Positions 6,698 through 13,033 of a stretch of DNA of 13,784 nt are shown here, one piece after another. Both the position numbers and the translations under genes were made by a program. The notes under the pieces were generated by a model. That model did not search any database and was not told the origin of the DNA. It saw nothing but the letters and a program-made list of their open reading frames with translations. Source of the stretch: Alphaproteobacteria bacterium (lineage in GTDB: Bacteria > Pseudomonadota > Alphaproteobacteria > Rs-D84). The stretch spans positions 1 to 13,784 of the forward strand of contig JAKSTD010000004.1 in NCBI GenBank assembly GCA_024402755.1, in the 5' to 3' direction. The stretch's first letter is position 1. Each line of letters opens with the position of its first letter.

Positions 6698-9262
6698 ATG
6701 AAAAAAATATTAAACTTTGGTTTGTTTTTTGGATTGTTGACGGTGTTTATCGGGGCAACTGATTCTTTGGCTGCAACGACAACCAAAGCAAAAAAACAGT
6801 CCGCACTTCAGGCGGGAACCAAAGTGCGTGCCAAGGTTGAAGCAACTGGTATCTATGACCAAGAATGTTTCGATAAATATTTTGGGTGTATGGATGCGTT
6901 TTGTATTGCTGATAATGAAAATGGTGGAACCTGTATGTGCAGCGATGATGCCGCTAAATATGACGAGCAATTGGAAGCAATTAAAAAAACTTTGGCAGAG
7001 GCAGAACGTATCAGCACAGAAGAAGTAGAAAAAATTCAGGCAGGTGCAAATGCAGATATAATATTTAATGGTGGTGAAAGAATTTATAATGCGGATGGTT
7101 CTGTGGTAAAGGCGGGCGAAACAAAAGCAACCGCGAAGAATACAAGTGCTTTATCGTGGCTGTTCGGTGATGAAGAAGACGACGAAGAAGAATGGGATGA
7201 AATAGATTTGTCTGACAAGGTTGGTCGTGATTTGTATGATTCTGCGAATGAGTTATGTAAAAAACAAATGCCAGAATCTTGTTCAAAAGATATAACACTT
7301 TTGACGCAAATATATTCGCGTCAAATAGTTTCTGATTGCAAAGGGCTGGCAAACAGCATCGCACAAAAGAAAGCCGAAGCAGATGCCGCATTAAATCAGG
7401 CGCGTGCGGCGGTGCGTGGCGCGTTGAAAGATTCTCTGGAAGAATCAAATCAATACGGGCGCGGCGAATGTTTGGTTGAATACAAAAAATGTATGCGGGG
7501 TGAAGATGCGTGCGGTTCTGATTGGTCGCATTGTGTGTTCACAATCGCATCTGAAAATATGCAAAACAATGAATCAAGCAGTGTCGCTGGAACAAAAGTC
7601 GAAACGACAAATGTTTATGATATAACCGCGTCAACAATGGAAATGTTAGAGGCAAAACGTTTCATTTGTGAACGTGTTTTGGATAAATGTGTTGCTGTTC
7701 GTGACTATGTTTGGACCGATTTTTTGCGTGAAGCAGCACCTACAATTCGTCTTGCGGAACAAAATGTAGAATCGCAAAAACGTCAATCTTGTTTGACTGA
7801 TATTTCGAATTGTATTCAAACAGCATGCAAAGACGATATTGCAGGCAAAGGGGTTGCGACAATGGATGCCTGTTTATCAAGACCGGATATGGCGCGTTCG
7901 TTCTGTAAAATTCAAATTGACCCATGCGAAAGAATGGAACCGCAAATCTGGGATTATGTTGTTGCAAAATTGGCAGCAATGCGTGTTGATTCTTGCACAG
8001 CAGAAGTCAAAGAATGCTTTACATCCGAAGACAGATGCGGACCTGATTTTATGAATTGTATCGGAATGGATTTTGCATATATTCACGATATGTGCCCAAT
8101 CGATAAATTGGTAACCTGCAAACAAACAAATCCAAATTTCAAAATGGCTGATTTGGATGAAATGTTAATGGGGTTGTATTTGAATATTGATAACAAGGCA
8201 TTGGAAAATTGTACCAAGGTTGCCGAAGAAAAAATGGTTGAATTCTGTGGCGCGACATCGAATTGTAATTCGTTCGCAGCGGATGAATATATTGGAGCAA
8301 ATTCATTAAAGTCACAAAAAGATGGTTCTGTTTACCGTGTGACTGGTATGATTTCGTTTGGTTCAATAAAAATCGGTGATGCCGCGGGTTCTATTAAAGA
8401 CGGTGGTAAAGTATTAAAGCCGGGCGAAATAGGGGTCAAAGATTATATTGCTGCGGTAAAGAAAAACAATCGTTCTGTTCCAAATGCGGATGCGATTATT
8501 TCCAATATCGAAGAAGAATTGAATAACATTGCGGGAACAATCAACAGAACAATTTCTTTGATTGAATCAGACCAACAGGTTCAATATTGTATCAATGGTC
8601 GTGATTTGTCACAAATAAATGGACGCGGAAATCAAAACAATTCAACATTTGCGCGCTTCCCGAATTTGTTGAACCAATATCGTGTTGCGATTGCACAATC
8701 TGCATTGCGCAAAGCACAAGATAATTATCAAAAGAAATATGAAAAAATAGTATCAGAGGCAACAGAAAACGCATCCATAGATGTTGCACAATACAGATGT
8801 CAAATGTTGCCATTGGGGATGGATGGATTGATTAGTTCTGAACAGACTTCGCTGGATACACCTTATGCGATTTCTTATGATATTGATGAAGGGTTAGATT
8901 TGCAAACCTTGACAAGCGGAGGTAAAGGAATTTCTGGTTTAGGTGGATCAAAAATATCCACATCTAATGATTCTTCTGTTGATGTACTTGTCGGTAAACA
9001 AAAAGACAAAGCAAAAGACACGAAACAAAAAAGTAAAACAAACGGTATAGCTGTCGGGACAGATAAATCAACCGCTATTGATTTGGATGGTTCAGGTATG
9101 AAAGAAGTGACATCCGTATTTAATCGTGATACAAGAATTTGTCATGTTTGCACAACGACCAGTGTTGAAAATTGTGAACAATTGAAAGTCAAAGGGACAA
9201 AAGTCAAAAAGAAAAATTGTGTGACGGATGTTCAAGAATTTTGTGAAGATGTTCAACTTTAA
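6698..9262 (+). CDS. Exported cysteine-rich protein B, 36 cysteines, paralogue of the upstream gene
   Basis: Not a family I can name. The 854-residue product has a signal peptide (MKKILNFGLFFGLLTVFIGA, cleavage probably near TDSLA-A). It repeats the upstream protein's layout without the low-complexity linker: C57-x6-C64-x4-C69 and CxC (79-81); SWLF then an acidic patch (DEEDDEEEWDE, 158-168); C258-x6-C265-x6-C272-x6-C279; C324-x6-C331; C365-x6-C372-x4-C377; C433-x6-C440-x6-C447-x6-C454; CHVC (815-818). It also has 36 cysteines, in the same 14 groups. Extra length lies mainly between the tenth group and CHVC, including a Lys-rich stretch (KQKDKAKDTKQKSK). It has no glycine zipper. GGAG (6687-6690) is 7 bases before the ATG. 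It is cotranscribed with the upstream gene and followed by a terminator. A structural or surface role is inferred only. Confidence 0.85.
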   Translation: MKKILNFGLFFGLLTVFIGATDSLAATTTKAKKQSALQAGTKVRAKVEATGIYDQECFDKYFGCMDAFCIADNENGGTCMCSDDAAKYDEQLEAIKKTLAEAERISTEEVEKIQAGANADIIFNGGERIYNADGSVVKAGETKATAKNTSALSWLFGDEEDDEEEWDEIDLSDKVGRDLYDSANELCKKQMPESCSKDITLLTQIYSRQIVSDCKGLANSIAQKKAEADAALNQARAAVRGALKDSLEESNQYGRGECLVEYKKCMRGEDACGSDWSHCVFTIASENMQNNESSSVAGTKVETTNVYDITASTMEMLEAKRFICERVLDKCVAVRDYVWTDFLREAAPTIRLAEQNVESQKRQSCLTDISNCIQTACKDDIAGKGVATMDACLSRPDMARSFCKIQIDPCERMEPQIWDYVVAKLAAMRVDSCTAEVKECFTSEDRCGPDFMNCIGMDFAYIHDMCPIDKLVTCKQTNPNFKMADLDEMLMGLYLNIDNKALENCTKVAEEKMVEFCGATSNCNSFAADEYIGANSLKSQKDGSVYRVTGMISFGSIKIGDAAGSIKDGGKVLKPGEIGVKDYIAAVKKNNRSVPNADAIISNIEEELNNIAGTINRTISLIESDQQVQYCINGRDLSQINGRGNQNNSTFARFPNLLNQYRVAIAQSALRKAQDNYQKKYEKIVSEATENASIDVAQYRCQMLPLGMDGLISSEQTSLDTPYAISYDIDEGLDLQTLTSGGKGISGLGGSKISTSNDSSVDVLVGKQKDKAKDTKQKSKTNGIAVGTDKSTAIDLDGSGMKEVTSVFNRDTRICHVCTTTSVENCEQLKVKGTKVKKKNCVTDVQEFCEDVQL

Positions 9263-9266
9263 TCGC

Positions 9267-9295
9267 AACCGCCCGTTTGGGCGGTTTTTATTTTC
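9267..9295 (+). terminator. Intrinsic terminator of the cysteine-rich operon
   Basis: AACCGCCC (9267-9274), loop GTTT, GGGCGGTT (9279-9286): a perfect 8-bp stem followed by TTTATTTT. It begins 5 bases after the stop of the second cysteine-rich gene and seals the two-gene unit. Confidence 0.9.
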
Positions 9296-9327
9296 CTTTT
9301 GTTCCTAGTTATTTATGTTTCGGTTTT

Positions 9328-9336
9328 TGATATAAT
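9328..9336 (+). promoter_or_regulatory. Extended -10 promoter before the BOF gene
   Basis: TGA-TATAAT (9328-9336) fits an extended -10 element; no good -35 is visible. Counting from the -10, initiation falls at 9343, which is the A of an ATG that opens an 11-codon frame. The BOF gene itself starts 32 bases later. Confidence 0.5.
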
Positions 9337-9342
9337 CAATTC

Positions 9343-9378
9343 ATGGAAAACAAAATAACAAAAAAGGGATTATTATGA
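9343..9378 (+). CDS. Possible 11-residue leader peptide overlapping the BOF gene start
   Basis: An open frame reads MENKITKKGLL and stops at TGA 9376-9378, overlapping the next ATG (9375-9377) as ATGA, the classic layout for coupled translation. Its ATG coincides with the predicted transcription start, so it could only be translated as a leaderless frame. The ribosome binding site of the BOF gene lies inside it. It may equally be a chance frame in a 32-base leader; there is no second copy for comparison. Confidence 0.3.
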   Translation: MENKITKKGLL

Positions 9379-9734
9379 AAAAAATATCAGTATTGGCTTT
9401 GGCGGCAATAATGCCAATTTGTGGTGCGGTTGCAGGTCCTGGTAAAACTATGAACAATGGAACGATGAATAATGCACATCCTGCTGTGTGGAGCGTGACA
9501 GAAATTATGAACTTGCCAGATGATACACCAGTGGTGATGCGTGGGCGTATTACGAAAAATATGGGAAATAATATTTTTGTGTTCGAAGATGATTCTGGCT
9601 CAATTATGTTGGAAATCGAAGAAGATTCTTGGAATGGTAATACCGTTCGTGTCAATGATGTTGTGACTGTCTATGGTAATGTGGACCAAGGTTCGAATTA
9701 TACAGAAATTGATGTGAATTCAATCGTGAAATAA
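9375..9734 (+). CDS. Exported BOF-family protein (YgiW/YdeI-like bacterial OB fold)
   Basis: A 119-residue product with signal peptide MKKISVLALAAIMPICGAVA and cleavage before GPGK. The mature part is a single bacterial OB-fold domain: PVVMRGRITKNMGNNIFVFE, then DDSGSIMLEIEEDSWNGNTV, and VYGNVDQGSNYTEIDVNSI. The G-x-I, F-x-D-x-(S/T)-G and E-I-D-V blocks are typical of the family, whose enterobacterial members (YgiW/VisP, YdeI) are periplasmic stress-tolerance proteins. Their ligand is not firmly established in general, and nothing here specifies it. AGGGA (9365-9369) sits 5 bases before the ATG. It is monocistronic: its own promoter lies upstream and a terminator begins at the stop codon. Confidence 0.85.
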   Translation: MKKISVLALAAIMPICGAVAGPGKTMNNGTMNNAHPAVWSVTEIMNLPDDTPVVMRGRITKNMGNNIFVFEDDSGSIMLEIEEDSWNGNTVRVNDVVTVYGNVDQGSNYTEIDVNSIVK

Positions 9735-9759
9735 AAAATGCCCAAACGGGCATTTTTTT
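9733..9759 (+). terminator. Intrinsic terminator after the BOF gene
   Basis: ATGCCC (9738-9743), loop AAAC, GGGCAT (9748-9753), flanked by A5 on the left and T6 on the right. The stem can extend through the A/T tracts, and the A tract would also allow termination on the other strand. It overlaps the stop codon. Confidence 0.88.
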
Positions 9760-9781
9760 GTTTCTTTATTATACGTTTTTG

Positions 9782-9790
9782 TGATATAAT
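9782..9790 (+). promoter_or_regulatory. Extended -10 promoter of the outer-membrane protein gene
   Basis: TGA-TATAAT (TG at 9782-9783, TATAAT 9785-9790) repeats the motif found upstream of the BOF gene. The -35 region is poor. Initiation is predicted near 9797, only 3 bases before ATG 9800, and no Shine-Dalgarno lies in between. This implies a leaderless or nearly leaderless mRNA. Confidence 0.55.
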
Positions 9791-9799
9791 TGTTGCGTT

Positions 9800-10777
9800 A
9801 TGAAATTAAAAAAATCTTTGTTTTCGTTATTGATGATGATGTGTGTCGCGCCAGCAATCGCTGGGTGGCAGTATGATGGCTATTACATTGATGACAGTTA
9901 TTATACCGATGATGGAACAAAATTTGTTATCGGTTTTCGTGGTGGGCTGTCATGGGCAAATGCGAAAATTCACAACGAAATTGGGAATTTGTATGGGTAT
10001 TATTATGTGAATGAAACAACGGGTGATGTTATATCTGCCATGGCATGGGAAGCAGCGGGTTCCCCAGCCGGATATTTATCTGCGGGCTATGGCGATTTAT
10101 CAACTTTGCCGGCAAAGGAAAATTTTTCAAAATGGGCTTTTACCGCGGGGGGCAGTATCGGTTTCACGATACCATATCATCCAAATTGGCGGCTTGAGGC
10201 AGGATATGACCATATCGCTGAAACAGATTATAACAGAATTCCGCTGTTTGATGGTGATTTAAATGTTTCTGGTGGCGATGTTGAAGGTGTTGTTAATGTT
10301 TCTAGTAGTGGTGCAACATCAACTGTGTCAACGGATATAATTTCTGCGATGGCTTATTATGATTTCTTTGATGGAAATCAAAAGCCACTGAATACACTTA
10401 TTCCATATTTTGGTTTGGGCATTGGGTATGCTACATCAAAAACCACATTAAAATTGGCAGATATTTACGGTGATTTATCAACAGATTCTGATTTGCAAAA
10501 TTATGGAACACCAGATGCAGACGGGGTTATACAATTTATGCCACCATCTGATAAATCAAAATATCCATCGTCTGAAAATGTCGCTGGGATTGCTGCTTTG
10601 GGTGTTTCGTATGGAATAACAAAATATACTTTCCTTGATTTTGGGGCACGTGTTATTTATATTCCAAAAATTACTTGGAATTTAGTAAATGCTGATGCAT
10701 CACAACATCGTGAATGGTTCAGTGCCAAGAATATGATTTATTCCAATTTCACGGTCGGGTTGCGTTTCGAATTTTAA
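9800..10777 (+). CDS. Outer-membrane beta-barrel protein
   Basis: A 325-residue product with a signal peptide (MKLKKSLFSLLMMMCVAPAI, cleavage before GWQYDG). The mature part is rich in Gly, Tyr and Asp, with alternating hydrophobic/polar stretches typical of barrel strands, for example KFVIGFRGGLSWANA, KWAFTAGGSIGFTI, NWRLEAGYDHIAETDY, LIPYFGLGIGYATSKTTLKL and YTFLDFGARVIYI. It ends FTVGLRFEF, with the C-terminal phenylalanine used by the BAM complex to recognise outer-membrane proteins. Size and layout suit an OmpA-N-terminal/OmpW-like or surface-antigen barrel of roughly 8-10 strands with long extracellular loops. There is no peptidoglycan-binding C-terminal domain. It is apparently monocistronic. 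The exact family is not resolved from the sequence alone. Confidence 0.8.
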   Translation: MKLKKSLFSLLMMMCVAPAIAGWQYDGYYIDDSYYTDDGTKFVIGFRGGLSWANAKIHNEIGNLYGYYYVNETTGDVISAMAWEAAGSPAGYLSAGYGDLSTLPAKENFSKWAFTAGGSIGFTIPYHPNWRLEAGYDHIAETDYNRIPLFDGDLNVSGGDVEGVVNVSSSGATSTVSTDIISAMAYYDFFDGNQKPLNTLIPYFGLGIGYATSKTTLKLADIYGDLSTDSDLQNYGTPDADGVIQFMPPSDKSKYPSSENVAGIAALGVSYGITKYTFLDFGARVIYIPKITWNLVNADASQHREWFSAKNMIYSNFTVGLRFEF

Positions 10778-10797
10778 TCAATTTTTTTGATTGTTTT
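10776..10797 (+). terminator. Weak intrinsic terminator after the outer-membrane protein gene
   Basis: AATCAA (10776-10781), a T5 loop and TTGATT (10787-10792), followed by GTTTT. The stem is AT-rich and the tail short, so efficiency may be modest. On the other strand there is no U-tract, so it should not serve the convergent gene. Confidence 0.5.
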
Positions 10798-11881
10798 ATG
10801 GTTCGTTAAATAAACGCGCTGGGTCAACCGAGTTTTTTCCGCGTCTAACCTCAAGATACATTTCTGGTTTGTTTTCGTTCATGCGACCAATAGGTTCGCC
10901 AGCCAAAACCTCTTGACCAACCAGGGCATCAATTTCGCCCATATTTGTCATAACTGTGTTATATCCATTTTTGTGCGACATAATTATAACTTTGCCAAAG
11001 CCGCGGAAAGAATCAGCAAATTTTACAACACCGTCTGCTGGTGCCATAACAATCGCGTTCCCGCGTGCGCGTATGCGCCATCCGTCTGATTTCAGTCCCA
11101 ATGCGGTCTTTTCACCATAACGAACAACCAGTTTTCCACGAACTGGGACATTTAATTTCCGCTTTGAAAATTTTGCATCACTGGACATTTGGGAAGAACC
11201 AACCCCAGCGGACAATTCAGAAATATTTTTCGCCGCTGCAGATAATTTTTTCAATTTGTTTTGAATATCTTTTTGTTCTTTTTTTAATTTTTCATTTTGT
11301 GCAGAACGTGTTTTTAATAATTTATCTAGTTCACGTCGTGCATTGGTATATTGTTTCGCACTGCGGTCCAGTTTTTCTTTTTCCGTTGTGCGTTGTTCGT
11401 GTATCTTTTCAAGTTCTTTTAATTTTTGTGTCGCATCCATAATTTGGGAATCAAATTGGTCTGTTGCCGCAGCCAGAATTGCCGAAGTTAAAACATAATC
11501 GTGCATAGATTCCGCATCAAAATTTGGATGTGCAGCGATAAAAACCATACCAGCTGCAGCATTTGCGATGTCATTATGATTTTGTGATAATTCAGCATTT
11601 ATTTTATCGCGTTGTTTGTCCAATTCTGCGATGCGTCTGGTTAGCGCATTGCGTTGTTCTTCTAAATTGCTGACCTTGTCAGCGGTCTTGACCAACTGTT
11701 TTTTTGTGGTTTCAACATCGCGAGCAGACGTTTTTAATTGCTGTTCAATTTGTTTGTGTTTTTGTTCTGTCTGTTTGATTTGGTTTTGAATTTTAGACAG
11801 TTCATTATTGCCAGCGCCTATCGCAGAAGATAAGCCAAGTCCAAATATAATAGCAGATAAAAATATTCTGTTTTTAGACAT
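10796..11881 (-). CDS. envC: EnvC-like murein hydrolase activator (coiled coil + degenerate LytM/M23 domain)
   Basis: A 361-residue product with signal peptide MSKNRIFLSAIIFGLGLSSA (cleavage near IGA-GNN). Two long Lys/Glu/Gln-rich coiled coils (about residues 27-100 and 146-220) flank a short hydrophobic-helix region, as in EnvC, where the coiled coil binds FtsEX. The C-terminal LytM domain (about 245-358) starts LNVPVRGKLVVRYGE and contains APADGVVKFADSFRGFGKVI, GQEVLAGEPIG and YLEVRRGKNSVDPARL. The metal ligands of active M23 peptidases are missing: the first His and Asp are replaced in the GWRIRARG segment, and the HxH site reads MTN. It is thus likely a non-catalytic activator of amidases that split septal peptidoglycan, not an enzyme. 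It is convergent with the outer-membrane gene and has its own promoter on the - strand. The amidase partner is not in the window. Confidence 0.8.
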   Translation of the reverse strand: MSKNRIFLSAIIFGLGLSSAIGAGNNELSKIQNQIKQTEQKHKQIEQQLKTSARDVETTKKQLVKTADKVSNLEEQRNALTRRIAELDKQRDKINAELSQNHNDIANAAAGMVFIAAHPNFDAESMHDYVLTSAILAAATDQFDSQIMDATQKLKELEKIHEQRTTEKEKLDRSAKQYTNARRELDKLLKTRSAQNEKLKKEQKDIQNKLKKLSAAAKNISELSAGVGSSQMSSDAKFSKRKLNVPVRGKLVVRYGEKTALGLKSDGWRIRARGNAIVMAPADGVVKFADSFRGFGKVIIMSHKNGYNTVMTNMGEIDALVGQEVLAGEPIGRMNENKPEMYLEVRRGKNSVDPARLFNEP

Positions 11882-11889
11882 TTGAGATT

Positions 11890-11918
11890 ATTCTAGCAAA
11901 ATAATAAAAAATTGTAAA
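11890..11918 (-). promoter_or_regulatory. Predicted leaderless promoter of the EnvC-like gene
   Basis: On the - strand TTTACA (11918-11913), a 17-base spacer and TAGAAT (11895-11890). Initiation is predicted near 11883, 2 bases before the ATG at 11881. No Shine-Dalgarno lies in between. Confidence 0.55.
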
Positions 11919-11932
11919 TCAATGATTTTATG

Positions 11933-11961
11933 TTGACAATATGAAGTTGTTGTATTAATAT
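11933..11961 (+). promoter_or_regulatory. Near-consensus leaderless promoter of the unrecognised gene
   Basis: A perfect TTGACA (11933-11938), a 17-base spacer and TAATAT (11956-11961). Initiation is predicted near 11968, 2 bases before ATG 11970. It is divergent from the EnvC-like promoter, with only 14 bases between the two -35 elements. Confidence 0.65.
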
Positions 11962-11969
11962 TGCGCTTT

Positions 11970-12980
11970 ATGAACAAAGTTAATCTTTTTTATTCTAATC
12001 AAACTATTGTGGACAGTATTGATTTGTCTGTTCCGTGTGTTGTTATGTTGAGTGGTTTGCGGAGTGATACCCCAAAAGAATTTTCAAAAAACTGTTTGTG
12101 TAAAATTGACAAGATGTTACAACAAGCCAATTTAAAGGCAAATGTTTGCGGAACTGTTCATGATTTGTCTTTTTTGAATGCAAATGTTGCGAAGATTCTT
12201 TGTGGTATAAATGATAAGATTTTTAACAAATATAAAAATGTATTCGTATTTGGATTTCATTTTTTTGTGCCAGGCTTTTTTAGAAAATATGCTAACAGAG
12301 TGTTCGATTTGACGATTTTGCCTCGTATAGTGGATGAGGCAGGAAATCCACAACCTGTAGAAAAAGTTAAAGATAATTTTAGAAAAATAGTTTTCTTGGC
12401 ACATTGTTATGGAATACGGATGGCTTCCATGCTGGACGATATTTTGACTAAAAAATTACGTGAATTGAATTATAGTCAGCAACAGGCGGATGATATACAA
12501 AAACAACTGGTCTTTATTGTTGAATCGCCCAGTGGAATTTTTACGAATATCAAGGCGACACATATCAAATTTGCATCTTTGTCTGATGAACTTATGCGGT
12601 ATAAAGATTTATATAGTACTGATAACAATATTACATATAATGAACAATATAATATTATTATTACACCACAAATGTATAAAAAAACAAGTATGTTCAAAAA
12701 AATAAAAAACATAGAACATAGTTTCTGGCCGTTGAGTATTTGTAATGATATGACACAACAAGGTAAAATGACCGTTAATCTTTTAAACAAGGTGTTTTAT
12801 AATGCGTTGACTTTGGAACGTATTAATGGACTGGGGATGCTGGTTGATATGGATGGTGTAAAAAAGGCTACAGTAAAAAAAACGATGATGAAATTTTTTG
12901 AAAAAATCCCGACACAGAAAGTAAAAAACATTGTTTTTGTGTCATATTCTGTGGTTAATTCTTTAAAAAAAACTAGATAA
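11970..12980 (+). CDS. Unrecognised protein, 336 residues, possible alpha/beta-hydrolase-like motif
   Basis: No family recognised. The start is ATG 11970; an in-frame TTG at 11961 overlaps the -10 element and is rejected. There is no signal peptide or obvious membrane segment, so it is probably cytoplasmic, or secreted without a cleaved signal. Hydrophobic strands are visible at VPCVVMLSGL (21-30), NVFVFGFHFFVPGF (90-103), IVFLAHCYGIRMASMLDDIL (140-159), LVFIVESPSG (170-179) and IVFVSYSVVN near the end. The third has the shape strand-AHCYG-helix (residues 144-148), reminiscent of the nucleophile elbow of alpha/beta hydrolases with Cys in place of Ser; the glycine two residues before the nucleophile is replaced by Ala. 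Codons are more AT-rich than in neighbouring genes, with many Lys, Asn and Ile. It sits between the EnvC-like gene and an APH-fold kinase, each with its own promoter. The hydrolase reading is a weak inference. Confidence 0.75.
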   Translation: MNKVNLFYSNQTIVDSIDLSVPCVVMLSGLRSDTPKEFSKNCLCKIDKMLQQANLKANVCGTVHDLSFLNANVAKILCGINDKIFNKYKNVFVFGFHFFVPGFFRKYANRVFDLTILPRIVDEAGNPQPVEKVKDNFRKIVFLAHCYGIRMASMLDDILTKKLRELNYSQQQADDIQKQLVFIVESPSGIFTNIKATHIKFASLSDELMRYKDLYSTDNNITYNEQYNIIITPQMYKKTSMFKKIKNIEHSFWPLSICNDMTQQGKMTVNLLNKVFYNALTLERINGLGMLVDMDGVKKATVKKTMMKFFEKIPTQKVKNIVFVSYSVVNSLKKTR

Positions 12981-12990
12981 TTTTTTTTAA
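12963..12990 (+). terminator. Possible A/T-only terminator after the unrecognised gene
   Basis: TTAAAAAAAA (12963-12972) and TTTTTTTTAA (12981-12990) are perfectly complementary across an 8-base loop that contains the stop codon. There is no G/C pair, so a stable hairpin is doubtful. Confidence 0.25.
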
Positions 12991-12998
12991 TAATTGTA

Positions 12999-13026
12999 TT
13001 GACAAAATAAAAAATATGTCTATAAT
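12999..13026 (+). promoter_or_regulatory. Consensus promoter of the APH-fold kinase gene
   Basis: A perfect TTGACA (12999-13004), a 16-base spacer and a perfect TATAAT (13021-13026). Initiation is predicted near 13033, one base before ATG 13034. No ribosome binding site is present, so the mRNA is predicted leaderless. Confidence 0.7.
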
Positions 13027-13033
13027 ATATGGT

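Noticed and set aside
7065..7448. Long antisense frames within the cysteine-rich genes and elsewhere
   Set aside because: They lie opposite well-supported genes, lack ribosome binding sites and show no recognisable protein features.
10776..10797. The AATCAA/TTGATT hairpin as a terminator for the EnvC-like gene
   Set aside because: Read on the - strand it is followed by AAAATT, not a U tract.
11961..11969. In-frame TTG at 11961 as start of the unrecognised gene
   Set aside because: It overlaps the -10 element and lies upstream of the predicted transcription start, so it would not be in the mRNA.
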